DNA of 64,000 bases, from positions 1 to 64,000 of the forward strand of contig JAHCJK010000005.1 of assembly GCA_026184295.1 (NCBI GenBank). Reading direction: 5' to 3'. The notes under the pieces were generated by a model. It saw only the letters and a program-made list of their open reading frames with translations, was not told the DNA's origin and did not search any database. The stretch comes from Planctomycetota bacterium (GTDB lineage: Bacteria > Planctomycetota > SZUA-567 > H5-PLA8). Within the stretch, counting starts at the first letter, position 1, and each line of letters opens with the position of its first letter. Positions 28,031-36,435 of this stretch are shown in pieces. The position numbers and the translations under genes were made by a program.

Positions 28031-29617
28031 ATGAAACGCGGTCTGCCCCTGCATGTGCTGTGCGTCCTGGCGTGCGCGGCGGCGCTCGCCGCGGCCTGCG
28101 CGGAAGAGAAGACCCCCGAGCAACTCGAGGCCGAACGCCAGAAGCCGATCGAAGCCTCCAACTTCAACGACATCGTCGAGAACATGGGGTACCTGCTGGG
28201 CGGCGTGGACCGCGTCGTGTGGGTGCTCGACCAGAGCCCCTCGATGGAAGACGACATCGCCGAAGTGCGCACCCGCATGGACGACTGGTTCAAGAACCTC
28301 GACCCCGGCGTGCAGGTGGGCGTCATCGCGTTCAGCCAGAAGCCGCTGCTGCTGCAGCCGCTGACCAAGGACCGCGCGGCGATCAAGAAGGCGTTCGAGA
28401 ACTACAAAACCCGCGAGTCCGGCCTGGAGAACGTGTACAGCGCCATCGGCGAGGCCTTGAAGATGCTGCAGGGGACGAAGACCGCCTCGGCCATCGTCAT
28501 CGCGACCGACGAGGCCGGCGACGACGACAAGTTTCTGGCCGCGACGCTGCAGGCCTGCAAGACCCTGCCCGTGCAGGTCTACGTGATCTCGCCGCAGGCG
28601 ACGTTCATCAACAAGATCTGGAAGTGGTCGGAAGACGACCGCGTGAAGCAGTCCACCAAGTTTTACCAGTCCTGCAACGGGCCCGAGAGCTACACGACCG
28701 AAGGGCTGTACAGCATGCACTTCGTCCAGCGCACGTACTGGCACGCGCACGATTACCCTCGAAATATGCGGCAATGGGCGATCAAGAGCGGCTGGGCGCC
28801 GTTCGGCCTGCAGGTGCTCTCGCAGGCCACCAGCGGGCGCATCTACGAACTCAAGACCGACACGTTCTTCCGCGAACTGGTCATGGACGAGAAGAAACGC
28901 CCGCGCTACGCGCCGGATTTCGACACGCCCAACCTGCTCCGCAACATCCAGCGCACGCCCTGGCGCCTGGCGCTCCAGCAGGTTTCCGAATACTGGACCA
29001 AGAACTTCAAGGACATCGAACGCGTCTGCCCCGGCGCGGGACAGAAGAGCCTCGTCAGCGCCTGTTCGCGGCAGGTACCCACGATCCAGGCCAACATGAA
29101 GGTCGCCGAGACGGTGCTCGAACAGATGGCCGCGGCGCTGAAGAACAAGGCGGGCATGCGTTCGACGGACGAATCCGCCGACAGCCTGCCGCACCTGCGC
29201 TGGCGCGCCAATCTCGAACTGGCCTACGCGAGCGCCTCGGTGGCGCGCTTCCACCTCAACCAGTACCTGGCCGATCTCGCGCGCTTTAAAGACCCGCAGT
29301 ACGTCCCGCCGGGCCCGGCCACCGGCGTGTACGGCTACACGATTCAAGTGCACTCGGATGCGAACCTGAACCCGGCCGATTTGCCCACGGCCGACGCGGA
29401 CGGCTTCCGCGAGATGCTCGCCGTGGCCCCTCACGCCCCGGCCAAGACCCTGGAACAGATGCGCAAGCAGGCCGAAACGGCCCTCGACGTCGTCATCGCC
29501 AACCACGCCGATACGCCGTGGGCCGCGATGGCCACGCTGCTGAAAGTCGGCATGGGCAAGTACGAACCCGAGGTGATCATGATCGGCCCGTGGTCGCACA
29601 GCAGCGGGAGCAAGTAA
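28031..29617 (+). CDS. Secreted or lipid-anchored von Willebrand factor A domain protein
   Basis: 528 residues with a signal-like N-terminus (MKRGLPLHVLCVLACAAALA, then AACAEE); the AAC could be a lipobox. A VWA domain (about 60-270) carries the metal-site DxSxS motif as VWVLDQSPSMED and the later ATDEAGDDD. The C-terminal half is alpha-helical with no family I know; it ends with VVIANHADTPWAAMATLLKV, similar to segments that follow TPR-like regions. VWA domains mediate metal-dependent protein binding in envelope complexes. GGAGG precedes the ATG at 28031. It is followed by a 307-bp noncoding stretch. Confidence 0.8.
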   Translation: MKRGLPLHVLCVLACAAALAAACAEEKTPEQLEAERQKPIEASNFNDIVENMGYLLGGVDRVVWVLDQSPSMEDDIAEVRTRMDDWFKNLDPGVQVGVIAFSQKPLLLQPLTKDRAAIKKAFENYKTRESGLENVYSAIGEALKMLQGTKTASAIVIATDEAGDDDKFLAATLQACKTLPVQVYVISPQATFINKIWKWSEDDRVKQSTKFYQSCNGPESYTTEGLYSMHFVQRTYWHAHDYPRNMRQWAIKSGWAPFGLQVLSQATSGRIYELKTDTFFRELVMDEKKRPRYAPDFDTPNLLRNIQRTPWRLALQQVSEYWTKNFKDIERVCPGAGQKSLVSACSRQVPTIQANMKVAETVLEQMAAALKNKAGMRSTDESADSLPHLRWRANLELAYASASVARFHLNQYLADLARFKDPQYVPPGPATGVYGYTIQVHSDANLNPADLPTADADGFREMLAVAPHAPAKTLEQMRKQAETALDVVIANHADTPWAAMATLLKVGMGKYEPEVIMIGPWSHSSGSK

Positions 29618-29924
29618 GGCTCGCGGCAAACGCGCCGTCGCGCTCTTGACGGCTTCCAACGGACCTCCAATTTTACCTGCATTTAAAGTGGATAAAGGTG
29701 GCTTATTTTATCCAGAATATGGGTCATACGTTCGATATCGTAGTTTCAATCGGCGTCAATCCGACTTGAATCGGTGTGGCGTTGCGTGGCAGTTTTTCTT
29801 GCCGCGCGGGGCGCAATCTCCTAACTGCAACGCCATGGGCTGGATACCGCCTGCCGCTTTTAGGCGCAATTCTGACGTATTTTGGTCCTCAAATTGCTTT
29901 TTAAATCGACAGGAGGCGCGTGCC
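29618..29924. other. 307-bp noncoding region with inverted repeats
   Basis: This AT-richer gap has no protein-like frame. It holds a direct repeat (TCAATCGGCGT and TGAATCGGTGT near 29750 and 29768). A 9-bp perfect inverted repeat, TGGCGTTGC (29777-29785) with GCAACGCCA (29827-29835), encloses a 6-bp stem (GTGGCA 29786-29791, TGCCGC 29800-29805) with a T-rich loop. This could be a structured RNA, a 3' element of the VWA transcript or binding sites for an activator. A sigma54-like promoter lies at its right end (29882). Confidence 0.4.
29882..29897 (+). promoter_or_regulatory. Sigma54-like promoter upstream of the 29925 gene
   Basis: TTGGTCCTCAAATTGC has the invariant GG (29884-29885), exactly 10 bp, and GC (29896-29897) of sigma54 promoters, with the preferred TTGG and TTGC flanks; the -24 element is GGTCC, not the ideal GGCAC. 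Predicted start near 29909, 16 bp before the ATG and just ahead of AGGAGG. One of four such sites in the window. Confidence 0.5.
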
Positions 29925-30833
29925 ATGAACACTCTGCGGATGTATGCCACGATCATGTTGCTCCTGTCGGCCGCCGGGGTTGCTTGCGCGGCGGAACCCA
30001 CCGAGCTGGAAGTGCGCAACGAATTCCTGAAGGCCTACAACTGGAAGAAGGCCAACGAGCGCCTGGCGTCGCTGGGCTACCTGACGCAGGCGACGGAGGA
30101 CTACTCCTACCAGATGCTGTTTCTGGTGAGCTGGAAGGACCCGGACCCCGAGGTGCGCTCGCGCGCCTTCACGATTCTGTGCAAGCGCCCGGACAAAGTC
30201 GGCTACGTGGCGTACCTGGCCGCGGCGAGTTTTCGCGAAGAGCGCGAGCTGGGCGTCAAGATCGAGAAGGCCACGGCGATGGCCGGCCTGAAGTACCGCT
30301 GGTCGGCGCTGAACGAACTCGTCAACTTCCTCAAGACGCTGCGCTGGTACCACGACTGGTACTGGTGGAACACGCGCCACCCCACGGGGTACATCGCCGG
30401 CGGCACGCCTCCGGGCGAACCGGGCAGCGGGACCGAGAGCGGGGGCGGCAGCAAGGAAGGCCGCGCGCGCGAGCCGCAGCGCTGGCGGAGCGAGCGCGAA
30501 CTCATGCAGCACGTCTGCGGCGTGATCAACAAGCTGGCCAACACGAACATCGAGTCCCGCCCGCGGATCGACCAGGAGATCGTGAAGTGGTGGGAACGCA
30601 AGAGCGACCTCTGGGAGGATTACGACCGCAAGCTGCGCACGCAGGCGCTGGGGATCCAGAAGGAGCCCGACTTCGGCGAGAAGCTGGTGCGGATCAAGCC
30701 GGAGGTCCACCAGCCGCAGGAGGAGGTCGACGAGATGGAGGCGGACATCCGGAAGTTCCTGGAAGCCCAAAAGAAGGAGGAGCCCGCCCGCGCCGCCGTC
30801 CCGGCCGGAACGAGCGTCAAGGACCTGGAATGA
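29925..30833 (+). CDS. Secreted protein of unknown function
   Basis: 302 residues with a clear signal peptide (about 1-23, MYATIMLLLSAAGVACAAEP inside it). The mature part is mostly alpha-helical (NEFLKAYNWKKANERLASLG, SWKDPDPEVRSRAFTILCKR), the second segment resembling a HEAT-like repeat. A Gly/Ser-rich loop follows (GTPPGEPGSGTESGGGSKEG), then a charged helical C-terminus (EEVDEMEADIRKFLEAQKKE) with coiled-coil character. AGGAGG at 29911-29916 supports the ATG. I do not recognise the family. Its last codon region overlaps a possible start of the PEP synthase gene, so the two may be co-transcribed. Confidence 0.75.
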   Translation: MNTLRMYATIMLLLSAAGVACAAEPTELEVRNEFLKAYNWKKANERLASLGYLTQATEDYSYQMLFLVSWKDPDPEVRSRAFTILCKRPDKVGYVAYLAAASFREERELGVKIEKATAMAGLKYRWSALNELVNFLKTLRWYHDWYWWNTRHPTGYIAGGTPPGEPGSGTESGGGSKEGRAREPQRWRSERELMQHVCGVINKLANTNIESRPRIDQEIVKWWERKSDLWEDYDRKLRTQALGIQKEPDFGEKLVRIKPEVHQPQEEVDEMEADIRKFLEAQKKEEPARAAVPAGTSVKDLE

Positions 30834-30865
30834 CCGTGCGGCAGGCGGGCGGAAGGGAGCATGCC

Positions 30866-33298
30866 ATGTTCGGCGAACCCGAGACGAGACCCGAACCGGC
30901 GGCGAGCGGCCCGCGCGCGGAGCCCCTCGTGGTGACGTTCGGCGAGGTGGGCAACGACCAGGTCGGCCTGGTGGGCGGCAAGAACGCCTCGCTGGGCGAA
31001 CTGCTCCGCACGCTGCGCTGCAAGGGCATCCGCGTGCCGGACGGCTACGCGACGACCTCCTTCGCGTACGAGCGCCTGCTGGACTCGGGCGGGCTGCGCG
31101 CGAAGATCGCCGAAGCGCTGGGGCGCTTCCATGGCGGCCTGGCGACCCTGGAGGCGACCGGGGCCGCGATCCGGAGCGCGATGCTCGCGACGGAGTTCCC
31201 CGGGGACCTCGCCCGCGCGATCGTCGAAGCCTACCGCGCGCTGTGCAAGCAGTACGGCGGCGGCGAGACCGACGTGGCGGTGCGCAGCAGCGCGACGGCC
31301 GAGGACCTGCCCGAGGCCAGTTTCGCCGGGCAGCAGGAGAGCTTCCTGAACGTGCGCGGCGAGGCCGAACTGCTCGGCGCGTGCCGCCGCTGCTACGCCT
31401 CGCTCTTTACCGACCGCGCGATCGCCTACCGCAAGGCGAAGGGCTTCGACGACCTGAAGGTCGCGCTCTCCATCGGCGTGCAGAAGATGGTGCGCGCCGA
31501 CAAGGGCAGTTCGGGCGTGATCTTCACCATCGACACCGAGACCGGGTTCCCGAACGCGGCGATCGTCAACGCGGCGTGGGGGCTGGGCGAATACGTCGTG
31601 AAGGGCACGATCACGCCCGACCAGTACACGGTCTTCAAGCCGCTGCTCAACGACCTGCGCCTGAAGCCGATCGTGGAGAAGAAGCTGGGCAGCAAGGAGA
31701 AGAAGCTCGTCTACGCTTCGGGCGGCGCGCAATCGACCGTGGGCGTGGAGACGACCGAGGCGGAGCGGCGGGCCTGGGCGCTCGGCGACGAGGACATTCT
31801 CCAGCTCGCCTACTGGGCGTGCCTGATCGAGCGGCACTACTGCAAGCCGATGGACATCGAGTTCGCCAAGGACGGCGAGACCGGCGAACTCTTTATCGTG
31901 CAGGCGCGCCCCGAGACCGTGCAGTCGCGGCGCAGCGCGGGCTCGCTGCTGACCTACACGCTGAAGGCGAAGGGCCGGGAACTGGTCTCTGGGATCAGCG
32001 TCGGCGAGCGCATCGCTTCGGGCAGGATCTGCCGCGTGCTGAAGGCCGAGGACATCGGCCAGGTCGCGCCGGGGTCGATCCTGGTCACGGAGATGACCGA
32101 TCCCGACTGGGTGCCCGCGATGAAGAAGGTGGCGGGCATCGTGACCGACTGCGGCGGGCGCACGTGCCACGCCGCGATCGTCAGCCGCGAACTGGGCATT
32201 CCCGCCATCGTCGGGACCGGCGTCGCGACGCGCGTGCTGGCCACGGGGCAGGAAGCGACGCTCTCCTGCGCCGAAGGCGACAAGGGCCACGTGTACGAAG
32301 GCCTGCTGCCGTTCGAGGCCGCCGAGACCGACCTGAGCACGCTGCCGCCCACGCGCACGCGCATCATGCTGAACGTGGGTTCGCCCGAGGAGGCCTTCCG
32401 CTGGTGGCGCCTGCCCGCCCAGGGCGTGGGGCTGGCGCGCATGGAATTCATCATCGGAAACCACATCAAAATCCATCCGATGGCGCTGCGGAAGTTCGAG
32501 GCCGTGACCGACGAACGCGCGCGCCGCGAGATTCTGGACCGCACGCGCGGGTACGAAGACATGAGCGGCTACTTCGTGGACCTGCTGGCCCGGGGCATCG
32601 CGAAGATCGCGGCGTCCCAGTATCCGCATCCGGCCATCGTGCGGCTGAGCGACTTCAAGACCAACGAGTACGCCAACCTGATCGGCGGGACGGCGTTCGA
32701 GCCCAGCGAGGAGAACCCGATGCTCGGCTTCCGCGGGGCCTCGCGCTACTACAGCCCGCGTTACCGCGAAGGCTTCGACCTCGAATGCCGCGCGATCCGG
32801 AAGGTGCGCAGCGAGATGGGCTTTACCAACGTGAAGGTGATGGTCCCGTTCTGCCGCACGCCCGAGGAGGCCGACAAGGTGCTGGCGGCGATGGCCGAGA
32901 ACGGGCTCAAGCGCGGCGCGGACGGCCTGAGCGTGTACGTGATGTGCGAGATTCCTTCCAACGCGATCCTGGCCGACGAGTTCGCGCGGCGCTTCGACGG
33001 CTTCTCGATCGGCAGCAACGACCTGACCCAACTGGTGCTGGGCGTGGACCGCGACTCCCCCGGGCTCGCGTACCTTTTCGACGAACGCCACGAAGCGGTG
33101 AAGCGCACGATCCGCGAGGTGGTCCGGAAGGCGCACGAGGCCGGGAAGCACGTGGGCATCTGCGGGCAGGCGCCCAGCGACTTCCCCGATTTCGCCGCGT
33201 TCCTGGTCGAATGCGGGATCGATTCGATCTCGCTCAATCCCGACAGCCTGGCCCAGGCGATCCCACGCATCGCCGAGGCCGAACGTTCCGCGACCTGA
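30866..33298 (+). CDS. ppsA: Phosphoenolpyruvate synthase (pyruvate, water dikinase)
   Basis: Converts pyruvate plus ATP to PEP, AMP and phosphate; needed for gluconeogenesis from pyruvate-yielding substrates. 810 residues. The N-terminal ATP-grasp part starts at VGGKNASLGELLR with VRSSATAEDLPEASFAGQQE. The phosphohistidine domain has GGRTCHAAIVSRELGIPA with the catalytic His at residue 435. The C-terminal barrel has IGSNDLTQLVLGVDRDS and the catalytic Cys in GICGQAPSDFP. Motifs and length fit PpsA, not PPDK. I chose ATG 30866 because GGGAG lies 6 bp upstream; an in-frame ATG at 30830 overlapping the previous stop adds 12 residues and is possible. It suits the pyruvate-yielding pathway proposed at 21279-24392. 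Confidence 0.94.
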   Translation: MFGEPETRPEPAASGPRAEPLVVTFGEVGNDQVGLVGGKNASLGELLRTLRCKGIRVPDGYATTSFAYERLLDSGGLRAKIAEALGRFHGGLATLEATGAAIRSAMLATEFPGDLARAIVEAYRALCKQYGGGETDVAVRSSATAEDLPEASFAGQQESFLNVRGEAELLGACRRCYASLFTDRAIAYRKAKGFDDLKVALSIGVQKMVRADKGSSGVIFTIDTETGFPNAAIVNAAWGLGEYVVKGTITPDQYTVFKPLLNDLRLKPIVEKKLGSKEKKLVYASGGAQSTVGVETTEAERRAWALGDEDILQLAYWACLIERHYCKPMDIEFAKDGETGELFIVQARPETVQSRRSAGSLLTYTLKAKGRELVSGISVGERIASGRICRVLKAEDIGQVAPGSILVTEMTDPDWVPAMKKVAGIVTDCGGRTCHAAIVSRELGIPAIVGTGVATRVLATGQEATLSCAEGDKGHVYEGLLPFEAAETDLSTLPPTRTRIMLNVGSPEEAFRWWRLPAQGVGLARMEFIIGNHIKIHPMALRKFEAVTDERARREILDRTRGYEDMSGYFVDLLARGIAKIAASQYPHPAIVRLSDFKTNEYANLIGGTAFEPSEENPMLGFRGASRYYSPRYREGFDLECRAIRKVRSEMGFTNVKVMVPFCRTPEEADKVLAAMAENGLKRGADGLSVYVMCEIPSNAILADEFARRFDGFSIGSNDLTQLVLGVDRDSPGLAYLFDERHEAVKRTIREVVRKAHEAGKHVGICGQAPSDFPDFAAFLVECGIDSISLNPDSLAQAIPRIAEAERSAT

Positions 33299-33368
33299 TC
33301 CGCCGTCCGTCCCGCTGCTCTAATAAGGAGCATCGGGGCCGCGTCGCCCAATTCCTCGCTCACACCGT

Positions 33369-33392
33369 GCCCGCGCGAGCCCACGCGCGGGC
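33369..33392 (+). terminator. GC-rich hairpin after ppsA
   Basis: GCCCGCGCG (33369-33377) pairs with CGCGCGGGC (33384-33392) around a 6-nt loop, followed by GCGCTTGTTTCTT. The 9-bp stem and nearby T-rich tail are consistent with a rho-independent terminator 70 bp after the ppsA stop, though the T-run is interrupted. Confidence 0.6.
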
Positions 33393-33412
33393 GCGCTTGT
33401 TTCTTCGGGCGA

Positions 33413-33430
33413 TTGGCATAGCTCTTGCAT
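33413..33430 (+). promoter_or_regulatory. Sigma54 promoter upstream of the DUF4832-type gene
   Basis: TTGGCATAGCTCTTGCAT matches the -24/-12 consensus closely: TTGGCA, then GG (33415-33416) and GC (33427-33428) separated by exactly 10 bp, then TTGCAT. It is the best of the four sigma54-like sites seen. Predicted start near 33440, about 80 bp before the ATG at 33521. A sigma54 activator gene lies just downstream at 34964-36241. Confidence 0.72.
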
Positions 33431-33520
33431 CTTGTGCAATTGAAACACGGGTCGTTTTTAGTTTGCTTCGGCGAGAATAAACAAGGAGACGAGCTACTTC
33501 TGCCATGCAGGAGACAGCTT

Positions 33521-34876
33521 ATGGTTGAAACCATGCGAAAAGTCCGCCCCACGCCCACGCAACGGTTCCTGGCCAACCCCCACCGAGGGTGCTGCACCTT
33601 CCATGCGTTCAACGGCGATCCGCTGTACCTGCTCTTTCAAGAGGTCGATGCGATGCCGCCGCACACGCCGGCCGGCGACTGGTTCGTGGCCGACGGCTAC
33701 CTGCCGAGCACCGTGGCGTACTTCCGCTGGCACTGGACCTCGCTGCAGCCGGAGGAGAATCGCTTCGACTTTTCGCTGGTGGAGTCCGCGCTGGAGCACG
33801 CGCGCAAGTCGGGCCAGACGCTGGCCCTGCGCATCATGCCGTACGGCGGGCGCGGGACGCCGCAACTGCCCGAATGGTACGCGCGCCAGTACCCGGTGGA
33901 ACGCGTGGACCCCAACGACCCCGAGGTGCTGCGGCCGAACCACGATTCGCCCGAGTACCTGGACAAGTTCGGGACGATGATCCGCGCGCTGGGCGAACGC
34001 TTCGACGGGCATCCGCAGTTCGAGAGCATCGACCTCTCGTACATCGGGCCGTGGGGCGAAGGCGGGATTCCCTGCCAGGTCGATCAGTGCGAACGCTTTG
34101 CGAAGGTCTACCAGGAGGCCTTTCCGCGCGCGTTCCGCTTCGCGATCACCGAATACAACCACATTGTCACGGCCATTCCCACCGGCGCGGGCTGGCGCGG
34201 CGACGCGCTGGGCGACATGAGCACGCGCGGGAGTTCCACGGTCACGCAGGACGTGAGCTGGAACCACATGTTCGACCTGTACCCGAAGGAAGTCTCCGAG
34301 GGCGGCGCGTCGGAGGTCTGGCGCACGGCTCCGGTCTTTCTCGACGCGCACCACGCCCCGAAGTTCTGGTTCGAGAAACGCCTCAACGCCGAGTTCATCC
34401 TCCAGCAGGGCCTGAAGTACCACGCGTCGTACTTCAACCCCAAGTCGGTGGCGATCCCGCCGCCGCTGATGCCGGCGGTGGAGGCCTTCTGCGAGCGCAT
34501 CGGCTACCGCTTCGTGTACCGGCAGGCGTGCTACCAGGCGTCGGCGCGCAAGGACACGTCCTTCCGCTTCACGACCTGGATCGAGAACACCGGGGTCGCG
34601 CCGCTTTACCGGCACTACGAGTTCGCGCTGCGCCTGCGCCAGGGCGACCGCGAGGAGATTCTGGTGCTGGAGGGCATCGATCCGCGCACGTGGCTGCCGG
34701 GCGACGTCTGGATCAACCGCGAGATTCCGCTGCCGCAGGGCCTGCGCCCGGGCGTGGCCGAACTGGCCGCGGGGCTGATCGATCCGCAGAGCGGCGAGAC
34801 GCGCGTGAGCTTCGCGGTCGAAGAGAGCTTCAGCGACCGCTGGCTCTCGCTGGGGTACCTCGAGATCGTCGAATAG
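33521..34876 (+). CDS. DUF4832-type (beta/alpha)-barrel glycosidase-like protein
   Basis: 451 residues. The N-terminal two thirds resemble a glycoside hydrolase TIM barrel of the DUF4874/DUF4832 kind: it opens ANPHRGCCTFHAFNGDPLYL and has YFRWHWTSLQPEENRFDFS, LALRIMPYGGRGTPQLPEWY and IDLSYIGPWGEGG, where acidic residues could be catalytic. The C-terminal part is a beta-sandwich (RFTTWIENTGVAPLYRHYEF). No signal peptide is visible. AGGAG lies before the ATG at 33521. Its promoter appears sigma54-dependent. It is convergent with the activator gene at 34964, 87 bp apart. Activity untested for the family. Confidence 0.7.
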   Translation: MVETMRKVRPTPTQRFLANPHRGCCTFHAFNGDPLYLLFQEVDAMPPHTPAGDWFVADGYLPSTVAYFRWHWTSLQPEENRFDFSLVESALEHARKSGQTLALRIMPYGGRGTPQLPEWYARQYPVERVDPNDPEVLRPNHDSPEYLDKFGTMIRALGERFDGHPQFESIDLSYIGPWGEGGIPCQVDQCERFAKVYQEAFPRAFRFAITEYNHIVTAIPTGAGWRGDALGDMSTRGSSTVTQDVSWNHMFDLYPKEVSEGGASEVWRTAPVFLDAHHAPKFWFEKRLNAEFILQQGLKYHASYFNPKSVAIPPPLMPAVEAFCERIGYRFVYRQACYQASARKDTSFRFTTWIENTGVAPLYRHYEFALRLRQGDREEILVLEGIDPRTWLPGDVWINREIPLPQGLRPGVAELAAGLIDPQSGETRVSFAVEESFSDRWLSLGYLEIVE

Positions 34877-34963
34877 CCGCGACGGGCGGGCCGTAGCCTG
34901 GCGCCCGGCAGCCGTGGAAGACACGGAGGCCGGGCGCCTTGCTTTGGGTTCCGTGCGCGCGGA

Positions 34964-36241
34964 TCACGCCTCCAGGAGGCGGAAGTAGTGCGTGCGCGGG
35001 GAAGCGGACGGTTCGACGCGTTCCAGAAACGCCTCGTCCCGGAGGGTCTGCAGGTCCGAGGTGGCGGTGTTGGGCGAGATGCCGAGCAGGCGGATCAGTT
35101 CGCTGCGCGTGAGAATCTTGTGTTCGCGGAAGAGGTTGCGGATGCGTTCGAGGCGCCGCAGGCGGTGCACGCCCTGCTCGATCACCTGTTCGACGTCCTC
35201 GCGCGAGACCGGCACCGAGGAGCGGATGCCGCTGCCGCCCGCGCCGTTGGTGACGCCCGAGAACGAGACGGGCACGCGCACGACCGTGCGGCGCGTGGGC
35301 GGGACGTCGCGCGCGGTCTGCGTCGGGCGCCCTTCGTATTCCGCCAGGCCGTAGGCGGCGCAGTTGGGGAAGAGCAGGGCCATGCGTTCGACCGCGTGGC
35401 GCAGTTCGCGGATGTTGCCCGGCCAGTCGTGCTGCTCGAGCTTGCGGGCGAGTTCCGGCGCGATGCCCGGGGCGCTGTCGTTGTGGCGGCGTTCGGAGCG
35501 CAGGAAGTGCAGGGCGAGCGCCTCGACGTCCTCGCGCCGTTCGCGCAGCGGCGGGCTGTAGATTTCGAGCTGCTTCAGCCGGTAGAGCAGGTCGCGGCGG
35601 AAGCGCCCTTCGTGGCAGAGCTTTTCGAGGTTGGCGTTGGAGGCCGCGAGCACGCGGCACTGCACGGGCACGTCGCGGTCGGCGCCGACGGGGCGGACGA
35701 CGCGGGTTTCGAGCACGCGCAGCAGGGCCACCTGGATCATCGGCGAGGTGTCGCCGATCTCGTCGAGCAGGATGGTGCCGTTGCCGGCCTGGATGAAGAA
35801 GCCGTCGTGCGAGTACATCGCGCCGGTAAACGCGCCGCGCTTGTGCCCGAAGAGTTCGGACTGGAGCAGCGTGTCGCTGATGGCTCCGCAGTTGAAGGCC
35901 ACGAACGGCAGCCGCCGGCGCGGGCCTTCTTCGTGAAGCGCGCGCGCGATCAGTTCCTTGCCCGTGCCGGTCTCGCCGGTGATGAAGACCGGCGCGTCCA
36001 CGGACGCGTACTGCTTCACCATCGCGCGCACCTGCCGCACGGCCTCGCTGGAACCCAGCAGGCGGAAGACGCCGATGCGCTCGGTCGCGCGCTCCGCGGC
36101 CTGCGGCGTCGAACTCTTCGTCGCGCAGAGCAGGCAGACCGGACCCTTGGCGGTGGTTTCCACGCCGCCCTGGGTCAGCACCCCCGGATCGATGGGGCGC
36201 GCGCAAACGGCGCAAACGTGAGTGGGTGTTTCCAAAGTCAT
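34964..36241 (-). CDS. Sigma54-dependent activator with N-terminal zinc ribbon and C-terminal winged helix
   Basis: 425 residues. The AAA+ domain (about 58-290) has Walker A GETGTGKE (89-96), the sigma54-contacting GAFTGA loop (136-141), Walker B TILLDEIGD and the arginine region RFRRDLLYRL. The N-terminus is a zinc ribbon (C10, C13, C36, C39), not a response-regulator, GAF or PAS domain. The C-terminus (about 365-425) is a DeoR-like winged helix (HKILTRSELIRLLGISPNTA) where most family members have a Fis helix-turn-helix. It should hydrolyse ATP to open sigma54 promoters such as that at 36367, upstream of the divergent pseudopilin operon. Input signal unknown; the ribbon may bind a partner protein. 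Confidence 0.9.
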   Translation of the reverse strand: MTLETPTHVCAVCARPIDPGVLTQGGVETTAKGPVCLLCATKSSTPQAAERATERIGVFRLLGSSEAVRQVRAMVKQYASVDAPVFITGETGTGKELIARALHEEGPRRRLPFVAFNCGAISDTLLQSELFGHKRGAFTGAMYSHDGFFIQAGNGTILLDEIGDTSPMIQVALLRVLETRVVRPVGADRDVPVQCRVLAASNANLEKLCHEGRFRRDLLYRLKQLEIYSPPLRERREDVEALALHFLRSERRHNDSAPGIAPELARKLEQHDWPGNIRELRHAVERMALLFPNCAAYGLAEYEGRPTQTARDVPPTRRTVVRVPVSFSGVTNGAGGSGIRSSVPVSREDVEQVIEQGVHRLRRLERIRNLFREHKILTRSELIRLLGISPNTATSDLQTLRDEAFLERVEPSASPRTHYFRLLEA

Positions 36242-36262
36242 GCTTCAACCCCGAGTAAGCCC

Positions 36263-36291
36263 ATTATACGCCCAATTTAGGCGTTAGCGAA
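36263..36291 (-). promoter_or_regulatory. Sigma70-type promoter of the activator gene
   Basis: On the minus strand a perfect -10 box TATAAT (36268-36263) lies 22 bp upstream of the ATG at 36241, with TTCGCT (36291-36286) as a weak -35 box at 17 bp. The activator thus seems to be made constitutively from a vegetative promoter, while its target operon reads in the other direction. Confidence 0.55.
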
Positions 36292-36293
36292 GC

Positions 36294-36303
36294 GGCACGT
36301 GCC
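36294..36303. promoter_or_regulatory. Palindrome, candidate activator-binding site
   Basis: GGCACGTGCC is a perfect 10-bp palindrome, followed by TACGTGCACG, which repeats part of it. It lies about 95 bp upstream of the start predicted from the sigma54 promoter at 36367, the normal range for enhancer-like sites of sigma54 activators. AGCGGCACGT, its left flank, recurs at 36400-36409. Confidence 0.5.
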
Positions 36304-36366
36304 TACGTGCACGCTTAACCCCTGTTGTTTCCAGTCTTTATCAAAAATTCGGCCATCCGTGAGGTT

Positions 36367-36382
36367 TTGGTGCAGCGATTGC
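36367..36382 (+). promoter_or_regulatory. Sigma54-like promoter of the pseudopilin operon
   Basis: TTGGTGCAGCGATTGC has GG (36369-36370) and GC (36381-36382) exactly 10 bp apart in TTGG/TTGC context. Predicted start near 36394, 42 bp before the first ATG. Type IV pilus and type II pseudopilin genes are often under sigma54 control, and a sigma54 activator is encoded divergently 128 bp away. Confidence 0.62.
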
Positions 36383-36435
36383 CAAGTTTTGAGACATGTA
36401 GCGGCACGTTTGTTTTGGGCGAGCGGGAGGGCAGC

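Noticed and set aside
30866-33298. Pyruvate phosphate dikinase instead of PEP synthase
   Set aside because: Length, domain order and the motifs around the catalytic His and Cys match PpsA.
36294-36312. Sigma54 promoter at GGCACGTGCC
   Set aside because: The 10-bp rule gives no GC/TTGC at -12; it fits better as an activator-binding palindrome.
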